A stretch of DNA of 64,000 nucleotides from Aspidapion aeneum (taxonomy: Eukaryota; Arthropoda; Insecta; Coleoptera; Brentidae). Of the stretch, positions 23,736-34,605 are shown piece after piece. Both the position numbers and the translations under genes were made by a program. The stretch is taken from contig OY755039.1 of NCBI GenBank assembly GCA_963576565.1, positions 70,841,886 through 70,905,885 of the forward strand, given 5' to 3'. Each line of letters starts with the position of its first letter. The first letter of the stretch is position 1. The notes beneath the pieces were generated by a model. The model was not told where the DNA came from and ran no database searches. It saw nothing but the letters and a program-made list of their open reading frames with translations.

Positions 23736-23793
23736 TCGTGTCGCTACCCCTGGAGACGCCAGGCTTCCAGGATGCAGTGACCCTAGTTTCACT

Positions 23794-24174
23794 ACCAGAA
23801 CGGGCCATCGCCATTTTTAGATGTGTTTCGCTGCTAGTTCATACGAGTCGATCGCAGATACGCTTTGTGCGATTTTCGTTAAAATATTTACCTTTTGTAG
23901 AAACAAACATGGTAAATTAAAAGCACAGTTATTAATAATGATAGTAAATACATATTTGGATAGGAATATACACCAGTTGTGTGGAAAAGATGGTATAGTT
24001 AAAGAACAACAAATTCGTATGCAGTGATTTAAATGAAGCATCACAAAATTAGGTAAGAAAAGTAAACAAAAGTAAAAAAATTGTTTTCTATGGAATATCT
24101 CATACCTAACGTTATAGGTAATCAGACAGGGAATGCGACAATTCACCGCGGACGATTAGCCGTCGGACCTTAAG
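23794..24174. other. Flank of the hAT-like insertion
   Basis: Short ORFs overlap on both strands without a recognisable product. A splice-acceptor-like tract (ccttttgtag, ~23890) is present but isolated. Confidence 0.35.
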
Positions 24175-24270
24175 CCGCGTATTCATTTGAGGCAGAATTC
24201 GCAAGCCTCGCAGTGGGACCAAACGAATGCTTCGTTTGCATTCATGCTAAAGTGAATACGCGCCTTGAAA
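24175..24270. repeat. Small inverted repeat around gcgtattca/tgaatacgc
   Basis: cgcgtattcatttgagg (24176) is inverted with aaagtgaatacgcgcc (24250). The first half also recurs just downstream (tgtattcacttgagcatgaa). It is short and non-coding. Confidence 0.55.
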
Positions 24271-24770
24271 TTGTTTGCTTTGTATTCACTTGAGCATGAA
24301 TTGTTTGGCCTCGTAGCGAGGCACTTACTACAAAATTATTGTTTACATAGAATTTTAAATTTTATTTTTAGAAGCTACGAATTCGAATTTCCTTTACTGA
24401 GTGTCGAATTCACGAAAACAGACTGTTGCTGCCCTGCGTTTCCAAAATAGAAGAATTTTATTTACGTTATTTATGTTACTTTATCTTTAGAGATATTTGA
24501 AACAAATATATTTTTTTATTGTTAAAAAAACATTTATGTTTCAATGTTAGAAAAACATTTCTTTTCCACTGTTAAAAATCAATATTTTTTTAACGTTCGA
24601 AAAACACTTTAAAAAAACGTTATAAAAACAAGATTATTTTTCTAACGTCAGAAAACGGGTTATTAAGCTTCTTTTTCACTATGAATATGACGATAGAACT
24701 AACATCCAACCTAACGTTATGTTTTTAAATTAAACATTATTTTGACATTATTAAAATGTTTTTATGTTTA
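24271..24770. other. AT-rich spacer
   Basis: Repeated aacgtt/aaaacatt motifs between 24520 and 24660. No gene. Confidence 0.45.
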
Positions 24771-24960
24771 GTCGGAGGGTGGTTGAAATATTTTTAAAAA
24801 ATCATAATTTGAGAATCACAGCAACTAGCGAAACGCGGTTTTCAAATTTAGATTAAGAATTACATTCACCTTAAAAACGACAGCAGTTATAGTAACGTAG
24901 CATTTATTAACAAAAATAAAGCTGCCTGGTGACGCCAATTTTTTTAAAAATTGTTTGCAG
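24771..24960 (+). repeat. Family C repeat, partial copy
   Basis: Shares ttttaaaaaatcataatttg, cagcaactagcraaacgcgg and aaatttagattaagaattac with the units at 55.67-56.0 and 56.45-56.76 kb. Non-coding. Confidence 0.7.
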
Positions 24961-25560
24961 GGTCGCCGTAATAAGGGGGAGAGCTAGGGGGCTGAGCTCC
25001 TCCAAGCGAAAATTCAACCACCTCGGAAACGAAATTAGCATAATATATATAAATCTCAAACTGCGGCGCTTATGCTTTCAAAACTAACCAAATTTTTTTT
25101 ATTAGATTGAATTTTTAATTTTTTTCCGAAAATTTTTGCGTCATTCCTTCTATGAATTATTGAATTTATCACAAATTGTTTTTCGTTTTTTCTACCAATT
25201 ATTTCTTGCAGTGCGATTTTTGCGAAAAGTACCGCATTTTTTAAAGTTTTTGCCTTCGGCGCAATTTTAGTCAAATTTCCTGTATTTTTTTAATTTTGAA
25301 TAAACTGTGTTCTGCGGTGCCATTTTTTCTGAACATTAATTAATTATTAATTTTTGCCCGCGACGCCATTTTTCCCAAAATAAGGTTTTTTAAACATTTA
25401 CGCCTGCATCGCAATTCAAGTTTTTCTTTTCTAAACATTTTTTCTTTGTTGGCGCTATTTTTTCCGAAAATTTCCTAATTGTTCTAAAATTCGCGTCGAT
25501 TTTCCTACATTAAAATTTCTTATTAATGATGAGGCCATCTCGCCCCTCTTGACTCTCCAC
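24961..25560. repeat. Degenerate ~60-bp tandem pattern
   Basis: Recurring blocks of a GC-rich gcgrcgccatttttyc type alternate with AT-rich filler (near 25205, 25315, 25365 and 25450). It is too diverged to count units exactly. Confidence 0.4.
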
Positions 25561-26088
25561 CAACACCACCTGTAGGAGTTGTAGGCATATTTCCAGGCCT
25601 AGGGCTAAAGCCCCAAAATGGCCCAACTAGTTAATGAGCATATTAAACCTTCTTTATTTTTTTATTATTGTGATCTGAAAAAAATCTGGTCACCTTTTAT
25701 AAAGCTAAACCTTTTATAAGGATGAATAAACAAATAAATCGAAACAGCAAGGGAACTTAAAACATGATCCCTAGAAACTTAGAATATTAAATTAATTAAC
25801 AAAAGTCGATCAAGATTTGTTAGTGATCTACACAAAACTGCTTTCTTATGCAGCAAAGGAATATCCGTCTTAACAGAAGATAATTTTTTTCTTGCAATAT
25901 CACATTCATTTACAGCAAACCATCTCTTTTTATAAGATACATTTGTTTCATTTCAAGAAAATCATATTGGCCAATTTATAGATTTTACTACAAACTCCCT
26001 ATTATACCTACCAAAAGATAAAACCAACCCGTAGTTATTTTCAGTCGGAACGTGTGTGATAAATATTTCTTAAAGTCACTGCAAATAT
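25561..26088. other. No gene seen
   Basis: Spacer between repeats. No recognisable coding or RNA feature. Confidence 0.5.
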
Positions 26089-26152
26089 TAGGGTCACTGC
26101 ATCCTAGAAGCCTGGCGGGGAGACGTCAGGCATCCAGGATGCAGTGACCCTA
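26089..26152. mobile_element. 64-bp TIR-only relative of the hAT-like element
   Basis: Starts TAGGGTCACTGCATCCTAGA and ends with the inverse of the same terminus. It is essentially one left and one right terminal repeat of the 20716-23785 element joined with no interior. AAATATT borders both sides (26083-26089 and 26152-26158), a 7-bp match overlapping the tip base. Confidence 0.85.
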
Positions 26153-26658
26153 AATATTTCTGCGGTTTTAGCACACTCTATGTTCGCTGTATGTACTATA
26201 GCACGGTGGAAAGAATCTATCCACCGTGGTACTATGGAACTGAGAAAATCAATCTTGTTGAAACAGTTATTGTTATCTCAATTTGTAATATTTTATATTG
26301 CCCTTTATGTTCTCTAATATATTAAGGTTTCGATTATGTAGTCATTGGGTATATCGATTAGATTCATTAATTTTTTTTTGAATTCGGAAAATATTAATTT
26401 TTTCAATTTGAGACCAGGAGAATTGTTCAAGTCGAGAATATTCTTGTTTTGATTTGAGAAAATGAATGTATCGTTTGTAAAAATTCTTGTTTTTGATTTA
26501 GGATTTAAGAATCTTGTTTGTAAAAATTCGTGTTTTTATTTGAAAAAATGAGTGTGTTTGTAAAATATCTTATTGTATATGTGTTATCAATCAAAAAAAT
26601 ATAGCTTTCTATAATTGAGGAGAAAATATATAGATTTTCAATATGGTTTATTTTTCCT
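26153..26658. other. AT-rich spacer
   Basis: Contains a run of related taaaaattcttgtttttgat pieces (26440-26560). No gene. Confidence 0.45.
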
Positions 26659-26667
26659 AGCCCGGGC

Positions 26668-27742
26668 GCGTATTTACGTTTCCGTGCTCATTTCACGTCG
26701 GCGCGTTTTTGAAATAGACACGGAAATGTTACAATATATTTGGGTTCAAATACGTGTTGATTTTAAGAGTTTTGATCTCGAAATGAGCACGGATCTGTAA
26801 GAGAACATCTCTCATTAAACTATTACAAAAGTTTATTCAACTGTCAGGTTAAAACGCTAACATAACGAAAGGTAAGCAATCAAATCTAACCGAACCGAAC
26901 CAAAGCAAACTGAACCAATAATTTAAAAAAAAAACTTTTCTGACTTCCTACCCGGGATCCTAGAGGATGTGAATCCGAACCGAAACGAACCGAATTGAAC
27001 CAAACCGAACCGAACCGAACCAAAGCAAACTGAACCAACAATTAAAAAAAGACTTTCCTGACTTCTTTCCCGGGATCCCAGAGGGTGTGAATAGTGTTGT
27101 AGTTTGATTTGGTTAGGTTAGGTTTGGTTCGGTTTAGTTAGGATCGGTTCGGTTCGGATTCACATCCTCTAGGATCCCGGGTAGGAACTCAGGAAAGTTT
27201 TTTTTTGAAAAAAATTATTGGTTCAGTTTGCTTTGGTTCGGTTTGGTTAGATTTGATTGATTAGCTTTCGTTAGGTTAGGTTTTTGAAACTTTCTATTTT
27301 CATGTGGTTAGAAATCAAGTGAAAATCATTTAAATCATTAAAATTAATTAATAACAGAACATCTGTCGTCGTAGTTGCCGGTGTAAGACAATGAACACTG
27401 AACTTTGCAGGTATAGTTAATGGAAGAGTGTTCTTCAAACTTTAAAGAATTTCAAAATCTTGAGTAATATTAGTACAAATACTTTTAAACTGCTCCATAA
27501 TTTTCATATTAACAAACATATCACCTCAAAATCGAACAAATAAACAAGGTGAATCCAATTTAAGTTTCAAATGTGCACTAATAAGTAAACACCTGCGCTG
27601 CGTAATTCAATACAAATCCGTGCCTTGTTCGAGCCTCGGCGCCTTAAAATCAACACGCATTTGTAACCAAATATGTTGCAACATTTCCGTGGCTATTTCA
27701 AAACAGCGCTGCCGTGAAATCAGCACGGAAACGTAAATACGC
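26668..27742. mobile_element. Foldback element, 1075 bp, 9-bp target duplication
   Basis: Ends GCGTATTTACGTTTCCGTGC and its inverse. The arms match inversely for ~140 bp (26668-26800 and 27612-27742), including gacacggaaatgt and acgtgttgattttaag. AGCCCGGGC is repeated at 26659-26667 and 27743-27751. A 9-bp duplication and long inverted ends fit the Mutator-like pattern (inference). A paralogous unoccupied site is at 11484-11590. It is non-autonomous. Confidence 0.85.
26870..27290. repeat. Inner palindrome with CCGAA/TTCGG repeats
   Basis: Left: degenerate (ccgaa)n, caaagcaaactgaacca and acccgggatcctagaggatg, partly duplicated at ~27000-27090. Right (27105-27290): the inverse order. A further solitary copy of the cccgggatcctagagg block lies at 21630 inside the hAT-like element. 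Confidence 0.8.
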
Positions 27743-27751
27743 AGCCCGGGC

Positions 27752-27984
27752 AGCAATGACTAAAGAAGGTATTGTTTTAGAAGAAAAAGTTTTTTTCAGA
27801 TAAAGCCGAAAATGTGTTATTTGGGTGTATTTTGACCTTTTTAGCAAAAACGTCGAGACGTCTGTGTTCGGCCAACGAATAGCCCTAAACCTGAACCGAT
27901 TTTCATTAAATTTTCAGGTAAACTAGTGTACAATACTGTAAAAAGCTGATTAGATTTTGGCCAAAATCCATTAATGCTAATGAC
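27752..27984. other. Spacer; right half of the interrupted repeat
   Basis: 27752-27840 continues the repeat whose intact relative is at 11484-11590. No gene. Confidence 0.55.
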
Positions 27985-28092
27985 ATGCGGACACTAAATG
28001 GATGAACACGACGACAGACAGAGAAGAGTGGAAATTATTGGGGAAGGCCTATTTCCAAAGATGGATGGGAGAAGGTTAAATAGATAGATACA
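27985..28092 (+). pseudogene. 3' terminal scrap of an RTE-like LINE
   Basis: Translation at 28017-28079 gives DREEWKLLGKAYFQRWMGEG followed by a stop. This is the kind of C-terminus seen in RTE-type endonuclease/reverse-transcriptase proteins. Short TAGA repeats (28080-28092) follow as a tail. Everything upstream is lost or unrecognisable. Confidence 0.5.
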
Positions 28093-28849
28093 ATTATTTG
28101 TTTAATTTTAGAATAATTTTTCTTCAGGTAATCAATTAATTCAAGAAAACTCAAACGCTTGATTTAAATAACAGTTTTTTCTTTTAAAATATGGAGTCTC
28201 TTTTCAAAACTAGATATCAAGAACAATAAAATATTGTTCGTAAGCAGACGTCGCACAGTGGGGCAGAAGCACAATAAGATGCGATAAAGTCCCACAGTGC
28301 AATAGATGTATTCTTTTGTAGTCAGGAATGCTTAAAATGAATAACTTGGTGATAATAAAAAAAGGTGACCCCGAGTTGTTAGTCTAGGTATAACTGGTCG
28401 AATAAGCTTCAAAATATTTCCTAAAATACTATGTACGACGGCAATGTTTACAAAATATTATATTATGTTGTCCACCCTACAGAAACGGAAAGGCCAAGTT
28501 TGCCCCCTCCATCGTCCCCCCTGACAAATAAAAACACCTAACCCCTCCCCCCAAAAAAAACCAAACAGAACAGACATAAAATTTTGCACACTTTCCTTCT
28601 GACTGACTTTCGCCATTTTTAAATCGACTTGACTGAAGCTTTCAATGCAATGAATCTGATATTAAAAGTATTTTTTTTATAAATAATCATATTTATATAT
28701 TATACTAAACAGAACAAAAAATAATTTAATTATTTTAATTATATATTCAAACAATAAATTTAAAAAAAAACATCGGTTTGAAAGTGTAAAATTAACGTAT
28801 AAACCTCGTTATAAAAGTGTATTTTTATCTTTTAAAGAACTGTAGCTTT
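28093..28849. other. AT-rich spacer
   Basis: No gene. A CACAGTGGGG motif at 28254 resembles DNA-transposon tips but has no partner that I can see. Confidence 0.45.
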
Positions 28850-29215
28850 CGCTACGCTCGTGCTAAAAACTTTTTACCTTGAGATAAAAAGGGTCACTTT
28901 TATCCCTTGGTATATATTATAAGAATAGGGCCCCCCTTAATCCTTATTTTAGCGATAAACTGTCACTTTTTATCCTTAAAATTCAAAATAAAAGGCTCTA
29001 TCAGACATTAAGTTTTTAGTAACGTAGCTGAAAACCACATAATTATTATTATAATTTAATTTAAGGGCAGAAAAATCCAAAAGTTCAAAAAATATCTCCT
29101 AAAATTCGTAATTAGTGCCTTGTTAGCTATTGGCCAATTATATACCTCGCTACGCTCAGGCTACAAAGTTTTTGCCTCGGGATAAGGTGTGCCTTTTATT
29201 CCTTATTATATAATG
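28850..29215. repeat. Pair of diverged direct repeats
   Basis: tagctttcgctacgctcgtg, followed by aaaaactttttaccttgag (28848-28920), recurs in diverged form as cctcgctacgctcaggctac and aaagtttttgcctcggg (29147-29215). Both end in tttattcct/tatata. Non-coding. Confidence 0.55.
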
Positions 29216-30416
29216 AGTATAATAATAATATGTGTAGATGTATATGTATTTAGTACTTTATATTTTAAATATCTATACTACAATTTAAACACACCTTTCG
29301 CTAAGTTTGGAGAAAAATGTTAATATTTAAAAATTAATTCCAGCCTTATGGGCAAAAATTAGCAGCTAAATGCGGCATCATTTTAAAAATGAAGGTTCAA
29401 TAAAAAATGACACGTTAAAACTGGCCCGCGACAAGTTACTTTTTGTCCACGTATATTTTTAAGATTAAAGAAAATAATAAATTTTTGAAAGATTTTACAA
29501 AAATGGCAGTTTGAAGAAAAACAACAAAAAATTTCGCATTTTTTTTATACAAGAATAATGTAGTCATCATAGTGATCATCTGACATAATTAAAATTATTT
29601 TAACCAAACTTGATCAACATTCAAAATTGTGCCAAAGTTGATTCATTTGTGTTTTTAAAACAACTACGCAACGTCAGTTTTCAAAACACGCTAACTTTGA
29701 CAGGGTATTTTATTAATTTGTTTGACGTTTGACTATCCGAAGCTAACTTGTTATGGTAAAGCGATTATTAATAAATAGTTTTCAGTAAAAATATCTCCCA
29801 TATTAGATAAATGAGCTCTGCACTAAATCGCATGTTTTCTTGATTTTGCCACTCTGCTGCTATGTGAGTGGATAATATTTTCGAAAAAATACGTTTTTTA
29901 GATCTGGGGGTCGGTTTTTGTCGATTAGACCTCCGATCGTTTTTAGCCAGCTAAAATTTTTAGCCATATAAAATTGGGCTGCATTGAGTTCAACTAGAAC
30001 TGGCAAAATATCGTGGAAGGTTTCTGCTCAATATTTTGAACCAAAAAGGCAAAACAACCTTAGATATTAGTAAACACAACATTCTAGAGCTAATTTTCTT
30101 ACGAATTTCATTCTATGAAGGAAACAAAAACCGTTTTCCGACACGAATTGTACGCCGAATTTATTTCTCATTGTTCATACAACTCAGTGATCGCGAGCCG
30201 CAGTGTTGTCAGTGCAGCTTGGTAGAATTCTTTCACTTATTTCAGAAAATCGAGTTCGCCGTGATTTTTATGACACTTACTTTGACAGACAAGTATGAAG
30301 GAATTTCACAAAAAACAAATAGAATTTTTTTAAAATTATATTACTAGTTCTAAAAAAATTATAAGTTGATTTCTCACACGTGCGGATATGGTGTTCTGTG
30401 GGGCGGATCACTATTC
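29216..30416. other. No convincing gene
   Basis: The 103-aa ORF at 30036-30347 has no recognisable domain. The block at ~29905-29965 (gggtcggtttttgtcgatta...) is a diverged inverse of ~46300-46370. Confidence 0.4.
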
Positions 30417-30728
30417 CAGAGAGGGGCTCCATTTCTTTTAAATACGCCCCTCACTAAAGACAAGAAGATTTGGATAGCAGACTTGGATAATCTGTGGTTC
30501 TACACGGTCTCGAAGCCTCACCTATAAAATCTCCTGATGATATAGGAAGAGAAACATATATAGTATATAAAGTTTTCCATCCCAGAGACGTTCTCCATTT
30601 CTTTTAAATATTTCCCTCACAAAAGACGAGAAGATATGGATAGTTCTGCATAGTCTCGAAGCCCCACTTATAAAATCTCCTGATGATATATGAAAAGAAA
30701 GATACCTACCTATAGTTAGTATACAAAG
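30417..30728. repeat. Tandem repeat, two ~155-bp units
   Basis: Both units carry ctccatttcttttaaata, the agayaagaagatwtggatag block and tctcgaagcc.cac.tataaaa followed by tctcctgatgatata. Non-coding. Confidence 0.8.
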
Positions 30729-30782
30729 TTAAAATCATCATAAAAATTCAAAATAATGGATATGTATAGCAGGCTTAGGGAA

Positions 30783-30923
30783 CATCCTTAAATTATGTAA
30801 CACAAAAATTCAGGATTATTAATCCCCCCTCGTAACGCATTTAAAAAAAAACACATTAAAAAATCATTGTGTGTAACGCAAAGCCAAACCCCCCTCCCTT
30901 GAGTGTTACATAATTTAAGGATA
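30783..30923. mobile_element. Mini-MITE, ~140 bp
   Basis: atccttaaattatgtaacac at 30784-30803 is inverted exactly at 30903-30922. The short interior contains a second near-inverted pair (cccccctcgtaacgcatt / gtgtaacgcaaagcc). Non-coding. Confidence 0.75.
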
Positions 30924-31514
30924 TAGGCCCTTATAAGGAATATAACTGGGTCAATTTTTTTGAGAGGCTTAAATCAAATTTGGTAATAAAACATTTAAAT
31001 AATATTGGTGCTCTTTGCGTGGTTACATCGTTAGTTTACCAATTTTTAATAGGTGCTTATTTTGATATTTTAATTTGGCAGGGTTATCCTAGTTACACTC
31101 TCTGATTATAGGTACTTATAGCTTTTTTAACTATAGACTATAGCAACCCCTACAACCAAAATCACTATTTATTGCTACAAGCCTGTGACATAGGTACCTA
31201 TCCATTTTTTGTATTTTTTTGAATTTAACTTTGCATACCGATACTACCCATCAAGAATCATAGTTTCAACAGTGCTAGAATAAATTATTGTTTACTTGTA
31301 TAATAATTTATAAGGGGACACACCTATTCAAATTTTTTTTGTTAATAAATTATTTAGAAACCTTATACAGTTCGTACTTTTTTTTAACTTTTATTGGGTC
31401 ACTGAATAATGACTACCTATCCAGTCCTTTATATTAAATCAAAAACTTTTTTGATTATAATAGAAAAAAAAACTAAAATAAGCTCTACTAAAAAATTATT
31501 TGAAATAATTTTTT
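30924..31514. other. AT-rich spacer
   Basis: No gene recognised. Confidence 0.5.
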
Positions 31515-31755
31515 TCTAAAACATTTCCCTTGAACGAAAATTTGTTTTGAAACCATTTGCTTTAAATGGAAATTTGTTCGAACAAACTTCGACTAATCGA
31601 AGAAAATGTTTTTAAACAATTTTGTATGAATAAAATTTTATTGAATGATTATCCTTTTGAATAAATATGAATGAAATAAAAAGTTAATGAATTATTGATT
31701 TAGAATCTTAATAAGGTACTTTATTTTTTTATGTGTTTTTGGTGATTATAAAAAT
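31515..31755. repeat. 31-bp-type minisatellite units and shared flank
   Basis: 31515-31615 contains degenerate units of the 21.3/22.0-kb minisatellite (aaatggaaatttgttcg). 31690-31755 (gaattattgatttagaat, ggtactttattttttta, gtgtttttggtgattata) recurs at 34726-34830, on the other side of the family A plus Penelope insert. Confidence 0.7.
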
Positions 31756-32378
31756 ACTCTGCCAATATATATGGGTACCTATAAGCTCACACTAGGCACT
31801 ATAGTTATAGTGAACATGTGAGCTAATATAACTAAAAACTGAAATATATTTTATTCAACTCCAGACTCAATTACCTTTCGTTTTGATACCACACAACACA
31901 ATGTTTTGACTTAAACTCTAATTTTTGAAATCTCCCCCCACCCTTTTTTTTTAAACTAAAATGAATTTTGTTTAACTCCAGACTCAATTACCTTTCGTTT
32001 GAGATCACACACGACATATTTTCACTTAAACTCTAATTTTTGAAATTTACTCCCACCTTTTTTTTTTAAACTTAAATTTATTTTGTTTAACTACAGACTT
32101 CTTACTTTTGGTATCACACACGCCATATACCCTTTTATTTATCTTGTGATCAGTGGATTTTGTTCATTTTTAAATGGGACCATCCCTACCCAAGACCCAC
32201 CACCTCAAATTTCAAGCGGTTTTTGAGTTATACGCGTTGGTCGTTACAGACAGACGGCGCGACAAAAAACTTTCAAAGTCATCTGAAACACAAAGAAATA
32301 TAAACATTTTTGAAATCGGAGCAACTTTGTTTTTATCGAAAAAATTAGGATCACCATAGCTCACACTACTATAGTTGG
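31756..32378 (+). repeat. Family A repeat, copy 2
   Basis: Same order as the copy at 8985: tgccaatatatatgggtacc, the GCTCACAC...GTGAGC double hairpin, and several ~115-bp units (caattacctttcgtttgaga). Then come ttttgagttatacgcgttgg and tcgttacagacagacggcgc, ending at atagctcacactactatag. The Penelope-like sequence starts immediately after. Confidence 0.75.
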
Positions 32379-32427
32379 ATCCCAAATCAGTTACCATCGA
32401 TGGAGAAAAGCCAACTTCAACGCCGAC

Positions 32428-34551
32428 ATGGAGGAGCGATTTGACGAAATTAGACGACACACATGGGAGGAAGACTACGAACTGATACTGAGTAAAATTG
32501 ACAGAACGTGCAACAGAGAACGACAGAAGATACGATCAACTCACCGAGAAAAACTTAAGAAACTACAGACACGTACTCAAGATAGAACAGACTCAACAAC
32601 ACCAAGCACTATAGTGAACATCTCCAAAAGGACTCTGAGCACCAACGAAGAATTGTTACTCAGTAAGGGACTTAAGTTCGCCATTGCACCGGCACAGACA
32701 CCGACACTGGAAATTATTGCGGCAATAGAGACCGTTAGTCTACCTCAACCCGAAGCTGATGAGTTTCGCCATAAAGTAAGAACAACGTTGGACAGAAAGA
32801 AGCAACAAAAGACAAACATCACCAGTCAAGAACAACGGGCAATCAAGAACCTGCAGGCTGACAAATCAATCAAGATTCTACCGGCCGACAAAGGAAACGC
32901 AACGGTGATCATGGATGTCAAGACTTACGACAAAAAGATCCAAGAAGTTCTGGAGAAAGGAGACTACAAGCAACTACCCAAAGACCCAACCACCACCATA
33001 GAAGGACGCATCTACAGGACTTTGAAGAAGTATGCTGAAAATATCCCGGACGCTGCTAGATCCCGCCTGACTCCACACCACAGTAAGGCACCACATTTTT
33101 ATGGATTACCAAAGATCCATAAGAAGAATATACCACTGCGACCAATTACCAGCTCCAGGGACTCACCGACCAGCACTTTGTCGAGGTTTTTGTTGGACAT
33201 AATTCAACCACTACAGGGTAAGTCCGAATCTTTTGTCAAAAACTCGGAACATTTTGTGGAGGTTTTAAAAGGTATCGAATTAGATCCCGGCGATAGATTT
33301 GTAAGTTTTGATGTAGAAAGTCTCTACACCAACGTGCCAATAAATGAGTCACTCAGTATCATTAAAAACAAATTACAAACTGATAATACACTTCACGAGA
33401 GAACAACGCTATCGGTGGAGGGGGTGATGGATCTTTTGGAGCTCTGTCTCCGTAACTCTTACTTTCAAGTGAAAGATAAGTTTTACGCGCAAAATGATGG
33501 ACTCCCAATGGGTTCATCTCTTTCGCCAGTGGTAGGAAATATCTACATGAAGTGGTTCGAGGGCCATGCGATCAACACAGCAAGAGTCAAACCAAAACTA
33601 TGGCTACGATACATGGATGACACATTTATTATATGGCCGGAAAATGATGACGAACTACAAAATTTTCTACACCATTTAAACGGTATTCGACCAACAATCA
33701 AGTGCACCATGGAAATTGAAAAAGATTCGGCCTTACCTTTTTTGGATGTTCTTGTCAAACGATTAGACAGAAACATTCAAACCACTGTATATAGGAAACC
33801 TACACACACGGGACAGTACCTAAATTTTAAGTCTAATCATTCTGTTGCAACAAAACAAGGAGTTATAAGAAGTTTGTATTTAAGAGCCGTAAATATTTGT
33901 AGTAATAATGAAGAATTAACCACAGAAATTAACAACATTAAAAAGGACTTACAACAGAATGGTTATTCCGAGAAATTAATAAACTCAACGATATTTAAAA
34001 TTAAAAACAAACTAAATGTACCAAATTCTCAAAATAATAATCCGTTAGGTGTTATTAACATTCCATATGTTCAAGGGATTTCAGAAAACATAAGACGAAT
34101 AGTTAAACACTATAATATAAAAACAGTATTTTCTTCGGGAAGTACGATAAGAAGTTTTGTAACTAAAACAAAACCAGACAATCCCTCAAATAATAAGGAA
34201 TGTATTTACCAAATCCCGTGTGAGTGTGGTAAATCATATGTAGGTGAAACGAAACGCCCTCTTCAGGTTAGAGTAAATGAACATCTAAAAAGTATCCAAT
34301 TAGGGGATATTGAAAAATCCGGTTTAGCAGATCATGCATGGTCAAATGATCACAGGATTCAGTGGTCAGAAGCTAAAGTTTTACATAAGGAGTCGCATTG
34401 GCGAAAACGAAAGTTTATTGAAGCTGCGTATATAATGCAGAATAAAGAAGTTTTCAGTCAACCAAGCACGGACATACCAAACATATGGAAACCACTCCTT
34501 AAGGAAAACAGGCGTCTTAGGATTAAAAAGGGGGCGGGCCATCACACCTGA
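32428..34551 (+). CDS. Penelope-like reverse transcriptase with GIY-YIG endonuclease
   Basis: A 707-aa uninterrupted protein that would copy element RNA into DNA by priming at a nick made by its own endonuclease. The N-terminal ~200 residues are charged and helical. RT landmarks: FYGLPKIHK (~224-232), motif A FVSFDVESLYTNVP (~291-304, catalytic Asp), motif B GLPMGSSLSP (~358-367), and motif C YMDDTF (~395-400, two catalytic Asp). LPFLDVLVKR and VYRKPTHTGQYLNF follow. The C-terminal GIY-YIG nuclease (~590-680) reads CIYQIPCECGKSYVGET, with Arg in RPLQVRVNEH and a Glu in RKFIEAAYI as likely catalytic residues. ATG 32428 is the first Met, but the frame is open further 5', so the native start may be lost. 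The absence of stops suggests a fairly young copy. Confidence 0.95.
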   Translation: MEERFDEIRRHTWEEDYELILSKIDRTCNRERQKIRSTHREKLKKLQTRTQDRTDSTTPSTIVNISKRTLSTNEELLLSKGLKFAIAPAQTPTLEIIAAIETVSLPQPEADEFRHKVRTTLDRKKQQKTNITSQEQRAIKNLQADKSIKILPADKGNATVIMDVKTYDKKIQEVLEKGDYKQLPKDPTTTIEGRIYRTLKKYAENIPDAARSRLTPHHSKAPHFYGLPKIHKKNIPLRPITSSRDSPTSTLSRFLLDIIQPLQGKSESFVKNSEHFVEVLKGIELDPGDRFVSFDVESLYTNVPINESLSIIKNKLQTDNTLHERTTLSVEGVMDLLELCLRNSYFQVKDKFYAQNDGLPMGSSLSPVVGNIYMKWFEGHAINTARVKPKLWLRYMDDTFIIWPENDDELQNFLHHLNGIRPTIKCTMEIEKDSALPFLDVLVKRLDRNIQTTVYRKPTHTGQYLNFKSNHSVATKQGVIRSLYLRAVNICSNNEELTTEINNIKKDLQQNGYSEKLINSTIFKIKNKLNVPNSQNNNPLGVINIPYVQGISENIRRIVKHYNIKTVFSSGSTIRSFVTKTKPDNPSNNKECIYQIPCECGKSYVGETKRPLQVRVNEHLKSIQLGDIEKSGLADHAWSNDHRIQWSEAKVLHKESHWRKRKFIEAAYIMQNKEVFSQPSTDIPNIWKPLLKENRRLRIKKGAGHHT

Positions 34552-34605
34552 CTGCACACCAAGTAATATAAGTAGTAGCCTAGAGACTAGATTGTTTAGT
34601 TTACA

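Larger units (their letters stand above)
20716..23785. mobile_element. hAT-like non-autonomous element, 3070 bp
   Basis: Begins TAGGGTCACTGCATCC and ends with the inverse. The terminal inverted repeats are ~49-50 bp and differ by one inserted base (ctcccagggg versus ctccagggg). The flanking sequence GTTTCACT is duplicated (20708-20715 and 23786-23793). An 8-bp duplication with TAGGG tips fits the hAT superfamily. The interior is repeats and AT-rich filler with no transposase ORF. Confidence 0.85.

Noticed and set aside
23702..24146. Overlapping plus- and minus-strand ORFs near the right end of the hAT-like element
   Set aside because: They straddle the transposon border and target duplication, and neither strand shows a consistent coding pattern.
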